DNA of 64,000 nt from Rhodanobacter sp. (GTDB lineage Bacteria > Pseudomonadota > Gammaproteobacteria > Xanthomonadales > Rhodanobacteraceae): contig JANJTA010000007.1 in NCBI GenBank assembly GCA_024711345.1, positions 62,001 through 126,000 of the forward strand. The letters are read 5' to 3'. A program made the translations under genes and the position numbers. The notes beneath the pieces were generated by a model. That model was given only the letters and a program-made list of their open reading frames with translations, was not told the origin of the DNA and ran no database searches. This document shows, piece after piece, positions 24,581 through 33,560 of this stretch. How positions within the stretch are numbered: position 1 is the stretch's first letter; every line of letters begins with the position of its first letter.

Positions 24581-26230
24581 ATGTCCAGCACAGCCCCCCT
24601 GACCGCCCAGCGCGCGGGCGCCGCGACGATCCGCCATGAGCTGACCTTCCTCAACGCGTTCCGGCTGGTGCAGGCGCTGGTCTACGCCGCACTGGCCTTC
24701 AGCCCGCCGGGGCTGGGCTGGCCCGCGCTGGCCAGCCCCGACTTCGCCCGCGGCGTGACCATGCTGTACCTGGTCTTTGCACTGGTCATGCTGCTGTTCA
24801 ACCGGCGCAGCATGCCGTACGCCCGCACGATGGTGGCGGTGACCCTGGCGGTGGACATCGTCGCCGCGGTGCTGGCGATCGTCGCCATGCACGATGCGCG
24901 CATCGGCATCGCGATGATGCTGGCGGTGAACCTCAGCGCCGGCGCGCTGATCCTGCCGCTGCGGCTGTCCAGCTTCTTCGCCGCGCTGGCCACGCTGGGC
25001 ATGCTCGGGCATACCTTCTTCGGCACCTCGGCCAGCCCCGGCGACCGCGACCTGCTCGAGGCCGCGCTGTTCGGCCTGGCCTACTTCGCCACCACCACGC
25101 TGTGCCACGTGCTGGGCCGGCAGCTGCGCGCCACCGAGGCGCTGGCCGAGCAGCGCAGCACCGACCTGGCCAACCTGGCCCAGGTCAACGAGCTGATCAT
25201 TCGCCGCATGAAGACCGGCGTGCTGCTGGTGGACGACGCCAACCGCATCCACCAGATCAACGAGTCGGCCTGGATGCTGCTGGGCAACCCCGGCGCCGAT
25301 CAGCGCGACCTCGGCCAGCTGGCGCCGGAGCTGTCGCGCCGGCTGTACCACTGGATGACCTCGGGCAAACTGGACGAGACCGCCACCCAGCTCGCCGACG
25401 GCGTGCCGGAAGTGGTGCCCCGCTTCACCCGGCTGGCGCCGAACGACGACTCGCACGTGCTGATCTTCCTCGACGACACCTCGCTGCTGTCGCGCCGCGC
25501 CGAGGAACTCACGCTGACCTCGCTGGGCCGGCTGTCCGCCTCGATCGCGCACGAGATCAGGAACCCGCTGGCGGCGATCCGCTACTCGGCGCAGCTGCTG
25601 GCCGAATCGACCAGCATGGACAGCACCGACCAGCGCATGGTCGAGATCATCAACAACCACTGCATCCGGCTCAACGAGATCATCGAGAACATCCTGCAGC
25701 TGTCGCGGCGCGAGCGCTCGCGCCCGGAGACGCTGGACCTGGGCCACTGGGCGCATGCCTTCGTCGAGGAGTACTGCCAGGGCAACGACCTCGGTGCCGA
25801 CACCCTGCGCGCGATCGCCAACGGCAGCACCCCGGTGGCGGCGGTGGCCGATCCGCAGCAGCTTCAGCAGGTGGTGTGGAACCTGGTGCAGAACGCGCTG
25901 CGCTACGGCCGTCTTCCCGGCGAACCGGCGCGGGTGATGGTGGTGGCCCGGCAGGGCGAGCACGGCGTGCCGATCCTGGAAGTGATCGACCGCGGCCCCG
26001 GCATCGCGCCGAAGGTGGCCGCGCAGATCTTCGAGCCGTTCTACACCACCCACGAGTACGGCACCGGCCTGGGCCTGTACCTGGCCCGGCAGATGAGCGA
26101 CGCCAACCAGGCCGCGCTGGAATACGTGCGCGTGGCCGGCGGCGGCAGCTGCTTCCGGCTGGTGCTGACGCCGCCGGCGCGCAGCCCGGCCGACGCCGCC
26201 GAAACCGCGCAGGCCGATACCGCGCGCTGA
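24581..26230 (+). CDS. pilS: Type IV pilus sensor histidine kinase PilS
   Basis: Membrane histidine kinase that, with PilR, controls pilin transcription. The 549-residue protein has about six N-terminal membrane helices (residues 25-180). A PAS-like segment follows (NELIIRRMKTGVLLVDDANRIHQIN), then the dimerisation/phosphoacceptor helix with SIAHEIRNPLAAIRYSAQLL (His324). The HATPase has the N box (VVWNLVQNALRYG), G1 (DRGPGIAP) and G2 (GTGLGLYLARQM). The segment before the PAS and the H-box wording are typical of PilS. The response regulator, pilR, is not next door but about 11 kb downstream. The chain is complete to the C-terminus, so PilS itself is not broken. Confidence 0.93.
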   Translation: MSSTAPLTAQRAGAATIRHELTFLNAFRLVQALVYAALAFSPPGLGWPALASPDFARGVTMLYLVFALVMLLFNRRSMPYARTMVAVTLAVDIVAAVLAIVAMHDARIGIAMMLAVNLSAGALILPLRLSSFFAALATLGMLGHTFFGTSASPGDRDLLEAALFGLAYFATTTLCHVLGRQLRATEALAEQRSTDLANLAQVNELIIRRMKTGVLLVDDANRIHQINESAWMLLGNPGADQRDLGQLAPELSRRLYHWMTSGKLDETATQLADGVPEVVPRFTRLAPNDDSHVLIFLDDTSLLSRRAEELTLTSLGRLSASIAHEIRNPLAAIRYSAQLLAESTSMDSTDQRMVEIINNHCIRLNEIIENILQLSRRERSRPETLDLGHWAHAFVEEYCQGNDLGADTLRAIANGSTPVAAVADPQQLQQVVWNLVQNALRYGRLPGEPARVMVVARQGEHGVPILEVIDRGPGIAPKVAAQIFEPFYTTHEYGTGLGLYLARQMSDANQAALEYVRVAGGGSCFRLVLTPPARSPADAAETAQADTAR

Positions 26231-26234
26231 AGCT

Positions 26235-26504
26235 CAGAGCCTGTTCAAAATCTCCAGGTGCCCCGCGCCGGGAGCTGTTTGCGCGCAGGCCAAGGAAGAA
26301 AGAGGGAGTGGACGTCCGTCCACGACCGAGTGATGACGCCGGCATGCGAGCAAACAGACCCGGCCCTGCGGGTTGTCATCAAGTGGCCGCCATGCGGCAG
26401 CACGCGGCTTGGCCTGACAGCCAGTCAGGCACTGCGCCACGCACTACCACCTGGCGGCCACTTGATGACAACGCGGGGTACTTGGAGATCTTGAACAGGC
26501 TCTC
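26235..26504. repeat. 270-bp cloverleaf-like palindromic element
   Basis: Fills the whole space between the converging stops of pilS and the lacI-type gene. Outer 33-bp inverted repeat: 26235-26267 with 26472-26504, about four mismatches, beginning (C/G)AGAGCCTGTTCAA. First internal arm: 26275-26290 (CTGTTTGCGCGCAGGC) with 26342-26357, capped by a small hairpin GTGGAC/GTCCAC at 26308-26323. Second arm: a perfect 21-bp repeat, 26372-26392 with 26452-26472, capped by GCCTGAC/GTCAGGC at 26412-26430. The whole folds as a closing stem with two long branches. It contains no transposase and no supportable ORF. It resembles a MITE or REP-like mobile palindrome and could also act as a two-way terminator. 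The right end overlaps two bases of the lacI stop codon. Confidence 0.85.
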
Positions 26505-27507
26505 AGGTGGCGCGCACGATCAGGCTGACCGGCAGGCTTTCCGGCTTGGCCGGCTCGCCTTCGATCAGTGCCAGCACCTTGCGCGCCAGCAGCATGCCGC
26601 CCTCCTGCCAGTCCTGCCGCACCGAACTCAGCGGCGGCAGGAAACTGGCGGCGAGCGGCATGTCATCGTAGCCCACCACCGAGACGTCGGCCGGCACCGA
26701 GCGCCCCAGGTCCAGCGTGGCGCGGATCGCGCCCATCGCCAGCAGGTCGTTGCAGGCGAAGATCGCATCGAAGCCGACCTTGCGCTGGTGCAGCGAGCGC
26801 ACCGCGTCCATGCCCGAATCCACGGTGAACTCGTCGCGCCGCATCAGCAGCGGCTTGATCCCGCGCACCGCCAGCGCGTCGATGAAGCCGTTCAGGCGCT
26901 CGAAGATTTCCGGATGGCTGGGATTGCCGATGAATACCGGCCGGCGCCGGCCCAGCGCGATGAAGTGCCGCGCCACCACCGCGCCGCCGAGGCGGTTGTC
27001 GCTGCCCACCACCACATGCGTGTCGCTGGCCGACGGCGCGCCCCACACCACCATCGGCAGGTTCAGCTTGTCGAAGCGGCGCACCGCGTCCTGATGCGCG
27101 CCCTGGCCCAGCAGGATCAGCCCGTCGGCGGCCTGCACCGCCGCCGCGCTGGCGCCCTGGCGGGTGGTCAGCAGCACGCTGTAGCCGGCCGCGGTCAGTT
27201 CCTGCGAGATGCCGCCCAGCAGCACCAGCGGGTACGGATCGAACATGGTGCGGTCGGTGGAGGGCTTCATCTCCACGATCACCGCCACGGTATGGCTGCG
27301 GCGCAGGCGCAGGTTGCGCGCGCTGATGTTGAGCTTGTAGTCGTGCTCGCGCGCCAGCGCCTGGATCCGCTCGCGCGTCTGCGCATTGACCAGCGGGCTG
27401 TTGCCCAGCGCCCGCGAGACGGTGATCTTGGATACCCCGGCCAGCTGCGCCAGGTCGGCCATGGTGAGGCCGCCCGACGCGTGCCGGCGCGCGCCCTTCT
27501 TGCTCAA
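26503..27507 (-). CDS. LacI-family transcriptional repressor of the alpha-glucoside locus
   Basis: A 334-residue LacI/GalR regulator. The DNA-binding helix-turn-helix and hinge (MADLAQLAGVSKITVSRALGNSPLVNAQTR in pieces, then ISARNLRLRRSHTVAVIV) precede a periplasmic-binding-protein-like sensor domain ending in VSVVGYDDMPLAASFLPPLSSVRQDW. The start is uncertain: the frame is open to 27696, but TTG at 27507, with AGGGAA upstream, gives the usual family length and puts the HTH close to the N-terminus. It is divergent from the GH65 fusion gene, with a perfect palindrome between them, so it probably represses that gene and itself. The inducer is likely an alpha-glucobiose or a phosphorylated product. 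Confidence 0.9.
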   Translation of the reverse strand: MSKKGARRHASGGLTMADLAQLAGVSKITVSRALGNSPLVNAQTRERIQALAREHDYKLNISARNLRLRRSHTVAVIVEMKPSTDRTMFDPYPLVLLGGISQELTAAGYSVLLTTRQGASAAAVQAADGLILLGQGAHQDAVRRFDKLNLPMVVWGAPSASDTHVVVGSDNRLGGAVVARHFIALGRRRPVFIGNPSHPEIFERLNGFIDALAVRGIKPLLMRRDEFTVDSGMDAVRSLHQRKVGFDAIFACNDLLAMGAIRATLDLGRSVPADVSVVGYDDMPLAASFLPPLSSVRQDWQEGGMLLARKVLALIEGEPAKPESLPVSLIVRAT

Positions 27508-27830
27508 CTGCCCGGTTCCCTGTTGGTCTGGCCGATCCCGGCCCGGTGCCGCCACGCCGCCGCCCGGCGATGGCGCGGGCCGGCGCCCGCAGTGTGTCGA
27601 CATTCGCCGTGCCGATGCAAGCTCGCGCCGGGCCGGCGTTGGCCGCGCGGTGGCGCATGGGGCGAGCGCGAGACCCCGGCCGCCGCCTCCCGCCACAGCA
27701 TGGTCATGGCGATCTCCGCAGCAATTGTTATCGGTATCTTGATACCGATAACAATTGCTGGCAATCTCGCCGCCAGCCGCAGCCTCGCGGGCCGCCCGGC
27801 CCGGTGTGCCGGACGGAGAATTGGGGACTC
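27508..27830. other. 323-bp control region between lacI-type gene and GH65 fusion
   Basis: Holds the 42-bp operator palindrome at its centre-right. No additional gene is supported. If the repressor starts further upstream than I chose (ATG 27603 or GTG 27696), part of this is coding. Confidence 0.5.
27719..27760. promoter_or_regulatory. Perfect 42-bp operator palindrome
   Basis: Two 20-base arms (CAGCAATTGTTATCGGTATC and its exact complement) around a TT centre, 70 bases before the GH65-fusion ATG. Its position between a LacI-family gene and its divergent target makes it the probable operator. Both strands read TTGTTA, 16 bases, GATAAC within it, so the same palindrome could carry a weak symmetric promoter pair that the repressor would cover. 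The palindrome is directly seen; its function is inferred. Confidence 0.8.
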
Positions 27831-30800
27831 ATGGTGGACAGCAACGCAGCCGTGCTGCTCGATGCCGAGCTGCCGTCCGTCGGCGCCGCGGTCGCGGTCG
27901 ACCCCTGGCTGCTGGTGCGCCACGGCACCGACCCGGCCGGCTTTGCGCAGGACGAGAGCCTGTTCGCGCTGGCCAACGGCACCCTCGGCGTGCGCGGCAA
28001 CCTGGAGGAAAGCGACAGCCCCAGCCAGGCCACCCTGCTGTCCGCCGTGTGGGAACGCAGCCCGATCGACTACCACGAACGGTTCCCCGGCTTCGCCGCG
28101 CATACCGATACGCGCATCCCGGTCGCCGACGCCGCGCGCATCCACCTGCGTCTCGGCGACACGCCGGTACGGCTGGACCAGGGCACCTGGCTGCAGTTCG
28201 AACGCGCGCTCGACCTGCGCCAGGGCTGCTATCGGCGCCGGCTGCGCTGGCGCTCGCCGGAAGGCGCCACGCTGGAGATCGAAGCCGAGCGCATCGTGAG
28301 CCTGGAGGATGCCGGCCTGCTGGCGATCCACTACCGCGTGCGCTCGCTCGACTACGCCGGGCCGATCACGCTGGAGTCGTCCATCAGCACCGCGCGCGAG
28401 GCCGCCGAACAGGGTTTCGACCCGCGCATCGGCAGCCGCATCGACGGCGGTCTGGGCACCTGCGATGCCCACGCCGGAGAGGACCTCGCCTGGGTCGGCC
28501 AGCAGACCACCCACAGCGGCATCCGGCTGGTCTGCGCGCAGCGGCATCGACCCGCCGGCGAGCTGCGCTTCCGCCACGCCAACCTGGCGCCGCACGGCGT
28601 CACCCAGGTCTACGAGGGCGTGCTGGCGCCCGGCCACGCGGTCAGCCTGGAAAAATACGTCGCCTACGCCTTCAGCTCGCCGTTGGCCGCGGATCCGGCA
28701 AACGACCTGCTTGCCCGCGCCCGCGCTTCGCTGGATGCCGCCCACGCCCTCGGCTACCCGGCGTTGCTGGCGCGCCAGGCCCAGGCGCTGTCCACGCTGT
28801 GGGCGCAGGCCGACCTGGCCATCGACGGCGACCCGGCGACCGAGCAGGCGCTGCGCTTCAACCTGTTCCACGTGTTCCAGTCGAGCAGCCGCGACAGCCA
28901 CGGCACCACTGCCGCCAAGGGCCTCACCGGGGAAGGCTACGAGGGCCATTATTTCTGGGACGCCGAGGTGTTCATGCTGCCGGTGCTGGCTACCCTGACG
29001 CCGGAGCTGGCGCGCGCGATGCTGCTGTACCGCTACCGCACGCTGGACCACGCGCGTCGCCATGCGCGCGAGCTCGACCACCCGCGCGGCGCGCTGTACG
29101 CCTGGCGCACGATCAGCGGCGACGAGTGCTCTTCCTACTTCCCCAGCGGCTCGGCGCAGTACCACATCAACGCGGCGGTGGCCTGGGCGATCCGTCTCTA
29201 CGTCGACGCCAGCGGCGACGAGGCATTCCTGCTCGCGCACGGCGCCGAAATGCTGTTCGAGACCGCGCGCATCTGGCTGCAGATCGGGCACTTCAGCGCG
29301 CGCCACGGCGGCGCCTTCTGCATCCACGAGGTGACCGGGCCGGACGAGTATTCCGCGCTGGTCGACAACAACCACTACACCAACCGCATGGCGCAGCGGC
29401 ACCTGCAGGACGCCGCCGACGTCGCCGACTGGATGGCGCTGAGCCACCCGGCCGAACATGCCGCGCTCGCCGCGCGCCTCAACCTGCACGCGGACGAGGC
29501 GAGCCAGTGGCGCCGCGCCGCTCGCGCGATGCATCTGCCGGAGGACGCCGCGCTCGGCATCTTCCCTCAGGACGACGGCTTCCTCGCCAAGCCACGCCTG
29601 CCGCCGCAGCTCGCCGCCACGCCCGAGCGGCAGCCGCTGCTGCTGCAGCTGCATCCGCTCACCCTCTACCGCCACCAGGTCTGCAAGCAGGCCGATACGC
29701 TGCTGGCCCTGATGCTGGCGGGCGAGCAGGTCGAGGTGGCCGCCAAGCGCCGCAACTTCGACTACTACGAAAGCGTCACCGTGCACGACTCCACCCTGTC
29801 CGCCTCCACCTTCGCGGTGCTCGCGGCCGAAGTGGGCCATGCCGACAAGGCGCACCGTTATTTCCTCGACACCCTGCGCGTCGACCTGGACGACCTGCAC
29901 GGCAACGCGGCGCACGGCCTGCACATGGCGGCGATGGCCGGCAGCTGGCTGGCGCTGACCTGGGGCTACGGCGGGCTGCGCGTGCACGACGGCCTGCCCG
30001 CGCTGGCGCCGCGGCTGCCGGCGGCATGGAAAAGCTACCGCTTCGGCCTGCACTGGCGCGGCGCGCACCTGCGCGTGGAGGTCGGCGGCGACGGCGCGCG
30101 CTACACCCTCACCCAGGGCGGCCCGCTCACCTTCCTGCACGACGGCCTGCCGCAGCGCCTGCACCCCGGCCAGCCGCTGCGGCTGGCCTGCGCGGGCATC
30201 ATCGCGCCGCCGTCGCCGCCGAAGGCGGTGGTGTTCGACCTCGACGGCGTGCTGGCCGACACCGCCGTGCTGCACCGCGCGGCATGGCAGCGGCTGGCCG
30301 ACGAGATCGGCGTGCCGCTGGACGAGATCACCGCCGGACGCATGAAGGGTGTGGACCGCCGCGGCTCGCTGGAGATCCTGCTGGAGCGCGCGCCGCGTTC
30401 CTACGACGAGGCGGAGAAGGAAGCGCTGGCCGCCCGCAAGAACGCCCACTACGTCGAACTGATCGGCCGGCTCGGTCCGCAGGACCTGCTGCCTGGCGCG
30501 CGCGCCGCGGTGGAGTCCGTGCGCCGCGCCGGCTTGAAGACCGCGCTGGCCTCGGCCAGCCGCAACGCGCCGCAACTGCTCGACCGGCTGGGCATCGCCA
30601 CGCTGTTCGACTGCGTGGTCGACGCCGGCCGCATCGCCCGCTCCAAGCCCGACCCGGAAATCTTCCTGGCGGCGGCGCACGGGTTGGGCCTGGCCGCGGG
30701 GGAATGCCTCGGCGTGGAAGACGCCGCGGCGGGCATCACCGCCCTGCACGCGGCGGGCATGACGGCGGTCGGCATCGGCCGCGCGCAGGAGCTGGACCAG

Positions 30801-30857
30801 GCGGATGTGCTGCTGCCGGACATTGCCGCGTTCGACATCAGCCGCTTCATCGCATGA
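27831..30857 (+). CDS. GH65 disaccharide phosphorylase fused to beta-phosphoglucomutase
   Basis: A 1,008-residue two-enzyme fusion. Residues 1 to about 790 are a GH65 alpha-glucoside phosphorylase: N-terminal beta-sandwich (ESLFALANGTLGVRGNLEE), (alpha/alpha)6 barrel with LTGEGYEGHYFWDAEVFMLP and the general acid Glu506 in TGPDEYSALVDNNHYTN, and the phosphate-site region HDSTLSAS. Residues about 798-1008 are a HAD beta-phosphoglucomutase: VFDLDGVLADT with nucleophile Asp803 and acid/base Asp805, SASRNAP, and GVEDAAAGI. Phosphorolysis of maltose, trehalose or kojibiose gives glucose plus beta-glucose 1-phosphate, which the second domain would turn into glucose 6-phosphate. The exact disaccharide cannot be read from sequence. 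No signal peptide, so cytoplasmic. GGGGA precedes the ATG closely. Confidence 0.93.
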   Translation: MVDSNAAVLLDAELPSVGAAVAVDPWLLVRHGTDPAGFAQDESLFALANGTLGVRGNLEESDSPSQATLLSAVWERSPIDYHERFPGFAAHTDTRIPVADAARIHLRLGDTPVRLDQGTWLQFERALDLRQGCYRRRLRWRSPEGATLEIEAERIVSLEDAGLLAIHYRVRSLDYAGPITLESSISTAREAAEQGFDPRIGSRIDGGLGTCDAHAGEDLAWVGQQTTHSGIRLVCAQRHRPAGELRFRHANLAPHGVTQVYEGVLAPGHAVSLEKYVAYAFSSPLAADPANDLLARARASLDAAHALGYPALLARQAQALSTLWAQADLAIDGDPATEQALRFNLFHVFQSSSRDSHGTTAAKGLTGEGYEGHYFWDAEVFMLPVLATLTPELARAMLLYRYRTLDHARRHARELDHPRGALYAWRTISGDECSSYFPSGSAQYHINAAVAWAIRLYVDASGDEAFLLAHGAEMLFETARIWLQIGHFSARHGGAFCIHEVTGPDEYSALVDNNHYTNRMAQRHLQDAADVADWMALSHPAEHAALAARLNLHADEASQWRRAARAMHLPEDAALGIFPQDDGFLAKPRLPPQLAATPERQPLLLQLHPLTLYRHQVCKQADTLLALMLAGEQVEVAAKRRNFDYYESVTVHDSTLSASTFAVLAAEVGHADKAHRYFLDTLRVDLDDLHGNAAHGLHMAAMAGSWLALTWGYGGLRVHDGLPALAPRLPAAWKSYRFGLHWRGAHLRVEVGGDGARYTLTQGGPLTFLHDGLPQRLHPGQPLRLACAGIIAPPSPPKAVVFDLDGVLADTAVLHRAAWQRLADEIGVPLDEITAGRMKGVDRRGSLEILLERAPRSYDEAEKEALAARKNAHYVELIGRLGPQDLLPGARAAVESVRRAGLKTALASASRNAPQLLDRLGIATLFDCVVDAGRIARSKPDPEIFLAAAHGLGLAAGECLGVEDAAAGITALHAAGMTAVGIGRAQELDQADVLLPDIAAFDISRFIA

Positions 30858-30934
30858 GCGGCCCTTCCGCGCAGCCGGCACGCTGCGTTGCGCGGTCAAA
30901 AACAATCCAATTCAACTGGTGGGGAGTAACGGAA

Positions 30935-33475
30935 ATGAAGACCAAGCAGCTGTCCAGACTGAGCCTTCCGGTGGCCATCGCCGCCATCCTGTTCTGCGGC
31001 GCGGCCATGGCCCAGGACGCCACGCCGGCGCAGGCCAGCCAGGCGCCGGCGAAGAAGAGCGCGGCCCAGCAGAAGGCCGAGGCCGCCAAGGCCAAGACCC
31101 TCGAGCAGGTGGTGGTGACCGGCAACACCGCCACCGGCGGCCTGCGCAAGATCGACACCAGCTACTCGGTCACCACCGCGTCGGCCGAGCAGATCAAGAT
31201 GGCCAACCCGAAGAGCACGGCGGACCTGTTGAAGATCTCGCCCGGCATGTGGCCGGAATCCACCGGCGGCCAGACCGGCGCCAACATCGAGATCGCCGGC
31301 TTCCCGGGCGGCGGCGACGCGCCCTACTTCTCCACCCAGCTGATGGGCTCGCCGCTGTACGGCATGCCCACGCTGTCGTTCTTCGAGACCACCTCGATCT
31401 TCCGCCTCGACGACACCGTCGACCGCGTGGAAATCCTGCAGGGCGGCCCGTCGGTGGTGTTCGGCGACGGCCAGATCGGCGCCACCGCGAACTTCATGCT
31501 GAAGACCGGCACCGACGTGCCCAGCGGCAGCGTGGGCGTCACCTACGGCAACGAGAACCTGCGCCGCGTGGACGGCTTCTTCGGCTTCCCGCTCGGCAAC
31601 AGCTGGTACGCCAGCGTGGGCGGCTTCTGGCGCACCTCCGACGGCGTGCGCGACCCGCAGTTCGCCGCGGACAAGGGCGGCCAGCTCACCGCCACGCTGA
31701 GCCACGACAGCGACAACGGCACCATGACCTTCTACGCGCGCCAGCTCAACGACCGCAACCAGTTCATCACGCCGGTGCCGCTGATCCAGCACGGCACCGA
31801 TCAGTTCAGCGCCTACCCCGGCTTCGACCCGCTGACCGACACCTACTACAGCAAGGCGATCCAGCACGTGCACCTGCCCGGTTATCCCGGCGGCGGCACC
31901 GACGCCAACCTCGCCAACGGCCGCGGCACCAAGTTCAGCTTCTTCGGCGGCAACTTCGACTACGACCTGGGCAACGGCTGGAACATCTCGGACAAGTTCC
32001 TGCTCGACGGCGGCGACGTCGACACCAACGCGCTGTTCTCGGGCAACAACCCCGGCAGCATGAACGACATGCTCTACACCAACAACGCGAGCATGGGCGC
32101 CTTCAACCTGCCCGCCGGCTCGGCCACCGCCAGCTACGTCAACGGCGGCGGCGCGGTGGACCCGAACCAGAGCGTGATCCACCAGGGCTGGTGGTACATC
32201 CACAAGCGGCTGAAGAACATCAGCAACGACTTCCGCCTGAGCAAGGAGTTGTTCGAGGGCAACACGCTCACCGGCGGCCTGTACCTGACCCACTACACCA
32301 TGAACGACAAGTGGGCGCTGGGCAACCAGATGCTGATGACCAACACGCCGAACGCGCAGCCGATCCAGGTCAGCTACGTCGACAACGGCCAGACCAAGTA
32401 CCTCACCGACGGCCAGGGCTTCCTCGACTACGGCGGCTACAACATCGCCCAGCACGGCAGCGCCACCAACAAGGCGTTCTACCTGTCCGACGTGTGGCGC
32501 ATCGGCAAGTGGCTGATCGACATGTCCGGCCGCATCGAGAACGAGAACGCCACCAACAACGTGTGCAACCTCACCAACGTCGACCTCGACGGCAATCCGA
32601 ACACGCTGTACGACCACAGCGTGCCGGTGTGCAACGGCACCTACGCACGCACCCGCTACGACAAGACCCACCCGTCGTGGACCGTCGGCGTGAACTACGA
32701 GCTGGCCGACAACATGAGCGTCTACGTACGCGCCAACAAGGGCGCGCACTTCGGCGACTTCGACAACGCGCTGCGCGGCAACACCACCGGCAACACGCCG
32801 CCGCTGCAGAAGGTGCAGAACTTCGAGGGCGGCTTCAAGTACCAGTCCGACCTGCTCTACGCCGACATCAGCGTGTACCACCGCCAGTTCAACGGCCTGA
32901 CCTACCAGCCCACCAACGGCCAGGGCGTGCCGGTCGGCGCGCAGGCGCTGTACGGTTCCGACTCCAAGGGCGTGAACCTCGCCGGCGCGATCACGCCGTT
33001 CGAGAACTTCAAGCTGCAGGTGGTCGCCAACTACCTCGACGGCCACTACTCGCACAACAACTCCTGCTTCCTGTTCACCGACCTGGTCAGCGGCACCAGC
33101 CAGTGCATCGGCATCAACGGCAAGCAGCTGCAGCGCCAGCCGAAGGTGCGCTACATGCTCACGCCGAGCTACCGGCTGCCGTTCTCGTGGGGCGACGTGA
33201 CCGCCTTCGTCACCTACACGCACGTCGGCGCGCACACCCAGGACCAGTCCGGCCTGCAGCAGCTGGGCAGCTACAACACCTGGGACTTCGGCATCGTCGC
33301 CAACGTGCAGCAGAGCTGGCAGATCCGCCTGCAGGGCACCAACATGACCAACGAACTGGGCCTGACCGAGAGCAACTCGCGTATCTTCGGCTCCGCCGCC
33401 GGCACCGACGGGGTGATCCTCGCCCGTCCGCTGGAGGGCCGCGAGGTCAACGTGACGGTGAAGTACCTGTTCTGA
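30935..33475 (+). CDS. TonB-dependent receptor of the alpha-glucoside locus
   Basis: An 846-residue outer-membrane TonB-dependent transporter. A signal peptide ends near GAAMA-QD. An unusual Ala/Lys-rich stretch (residues 30-52) precedes the plug, which starts TLEQVVVTGNTATGG and contains VDRVEILQGGPSVVFGDGQIGA. The barrel ends VNVTVKYLF. The start was chosen at ATG 30935, with GGGGAG eight bases upstream; the frame is open far upstream but that region is coding in another frame. It sits 77 bases after the GH65 fusion and before a sugar permease, so it probably imports the oligosaccharide degraded by the locus. Confidence 0.92.
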   Translation: MKTKQLSRLSLPVAIAAILFCGAAMAQDATPAQASQAPAKKSAAQQKAEAAKAKTLEQVVVTGNTATGGLRKIDTSYSVTTASAEQIKMANPKSTADLLKISPGMWPESTGGQTGANIEIAGFPGGGDAPYFSTQLMGSPLYGMPTLSFFETTSIFRLDDTVDRVEILQGGPSVVFGDGQIGATANFMLKTGTDVPSGSVGVTYGNENLRRVDGFFGFPLGNSWYASVGGFWRTSDGVRDPQFAADKGGQLTATLSHDSDNGTMTFYARQLNDRNQFITPVPLIQHGTDQFSAYPGFDPLTDTYYSKAIQHVHLPGYPGGGTDANLANGRGTKFSFFGGNFDYDLGNGWNISDKFLLDGGDVDTNALFSGNNPGSMNDMLYTNNASMGAFNLPAGSATASYVNGGGAVDPNQSVIHQGWWYIHKRLKNISNDFRLSKELFEGNTLTGGLYLTHYTMNDKWALGNQMLMTNTPNAQPIQVSYVDNGQTKYLTDGQGFLDYGGYNIAQHGSATNKAFYLSDVWRIGKWLIDMSGRIENENATNNVCNLTNVDLDGNPNTLYDHSVPVCNGTYARTRYDKTHPSWTVGVNYELADNMSVYVRANKGAHFGDFDNALRGNTTGNTPPLQKVQNFEGGFKYQSDLLYADISVYHRQFNGLTYQPTNGQGVPVGAQALYGSDSKGVNLAGAITPFENFKLQVVANYLDGHYSHNNSCFLFTDLVSGTSQCIGINGKQLQRQPKVRYMLTPSYRLPFSWGDVTAFVTYTHVGAHTQDQSGLQQLGSYNTWDFGIVANVQQSWQIRLQGTNMTNELGLTESNSRIFGSAAGTDGVILARPLEGREVNVTVKYLF

Positions 33476-33495
33476 ACCTGGGTTGTTGCAGGGCA

Positions 33496-33538
33496 CGCGG
33501 TCCGGGCCGAAACCTAGAGCGGTCCGGACCGCGTTTTT
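33496..33538 (+). terminator. Intrinsic terminator between receptor and permease
   Basis: A perfect 10-bp stem (CGCGGTCCGG with CCGGACCGCG), 18-base loop, then five T, placed 20 bases after the receptor stop and 22 bases before the MFS start. It would reduce expression of the permease and second GH65 relative to the receptor. Confidence 0.75.
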
Positions 33539-33560
33539 CCGCCGTACCGCCGGGGGTGAC

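Noticed and set aside
27504-30905. 1,100-codon minus-strand frame opposite the GH65 fusion
   Set aside because: Same reasoning: low-complexity translation, no family features, and the plus strand encodes a clear two-domain enzyme.
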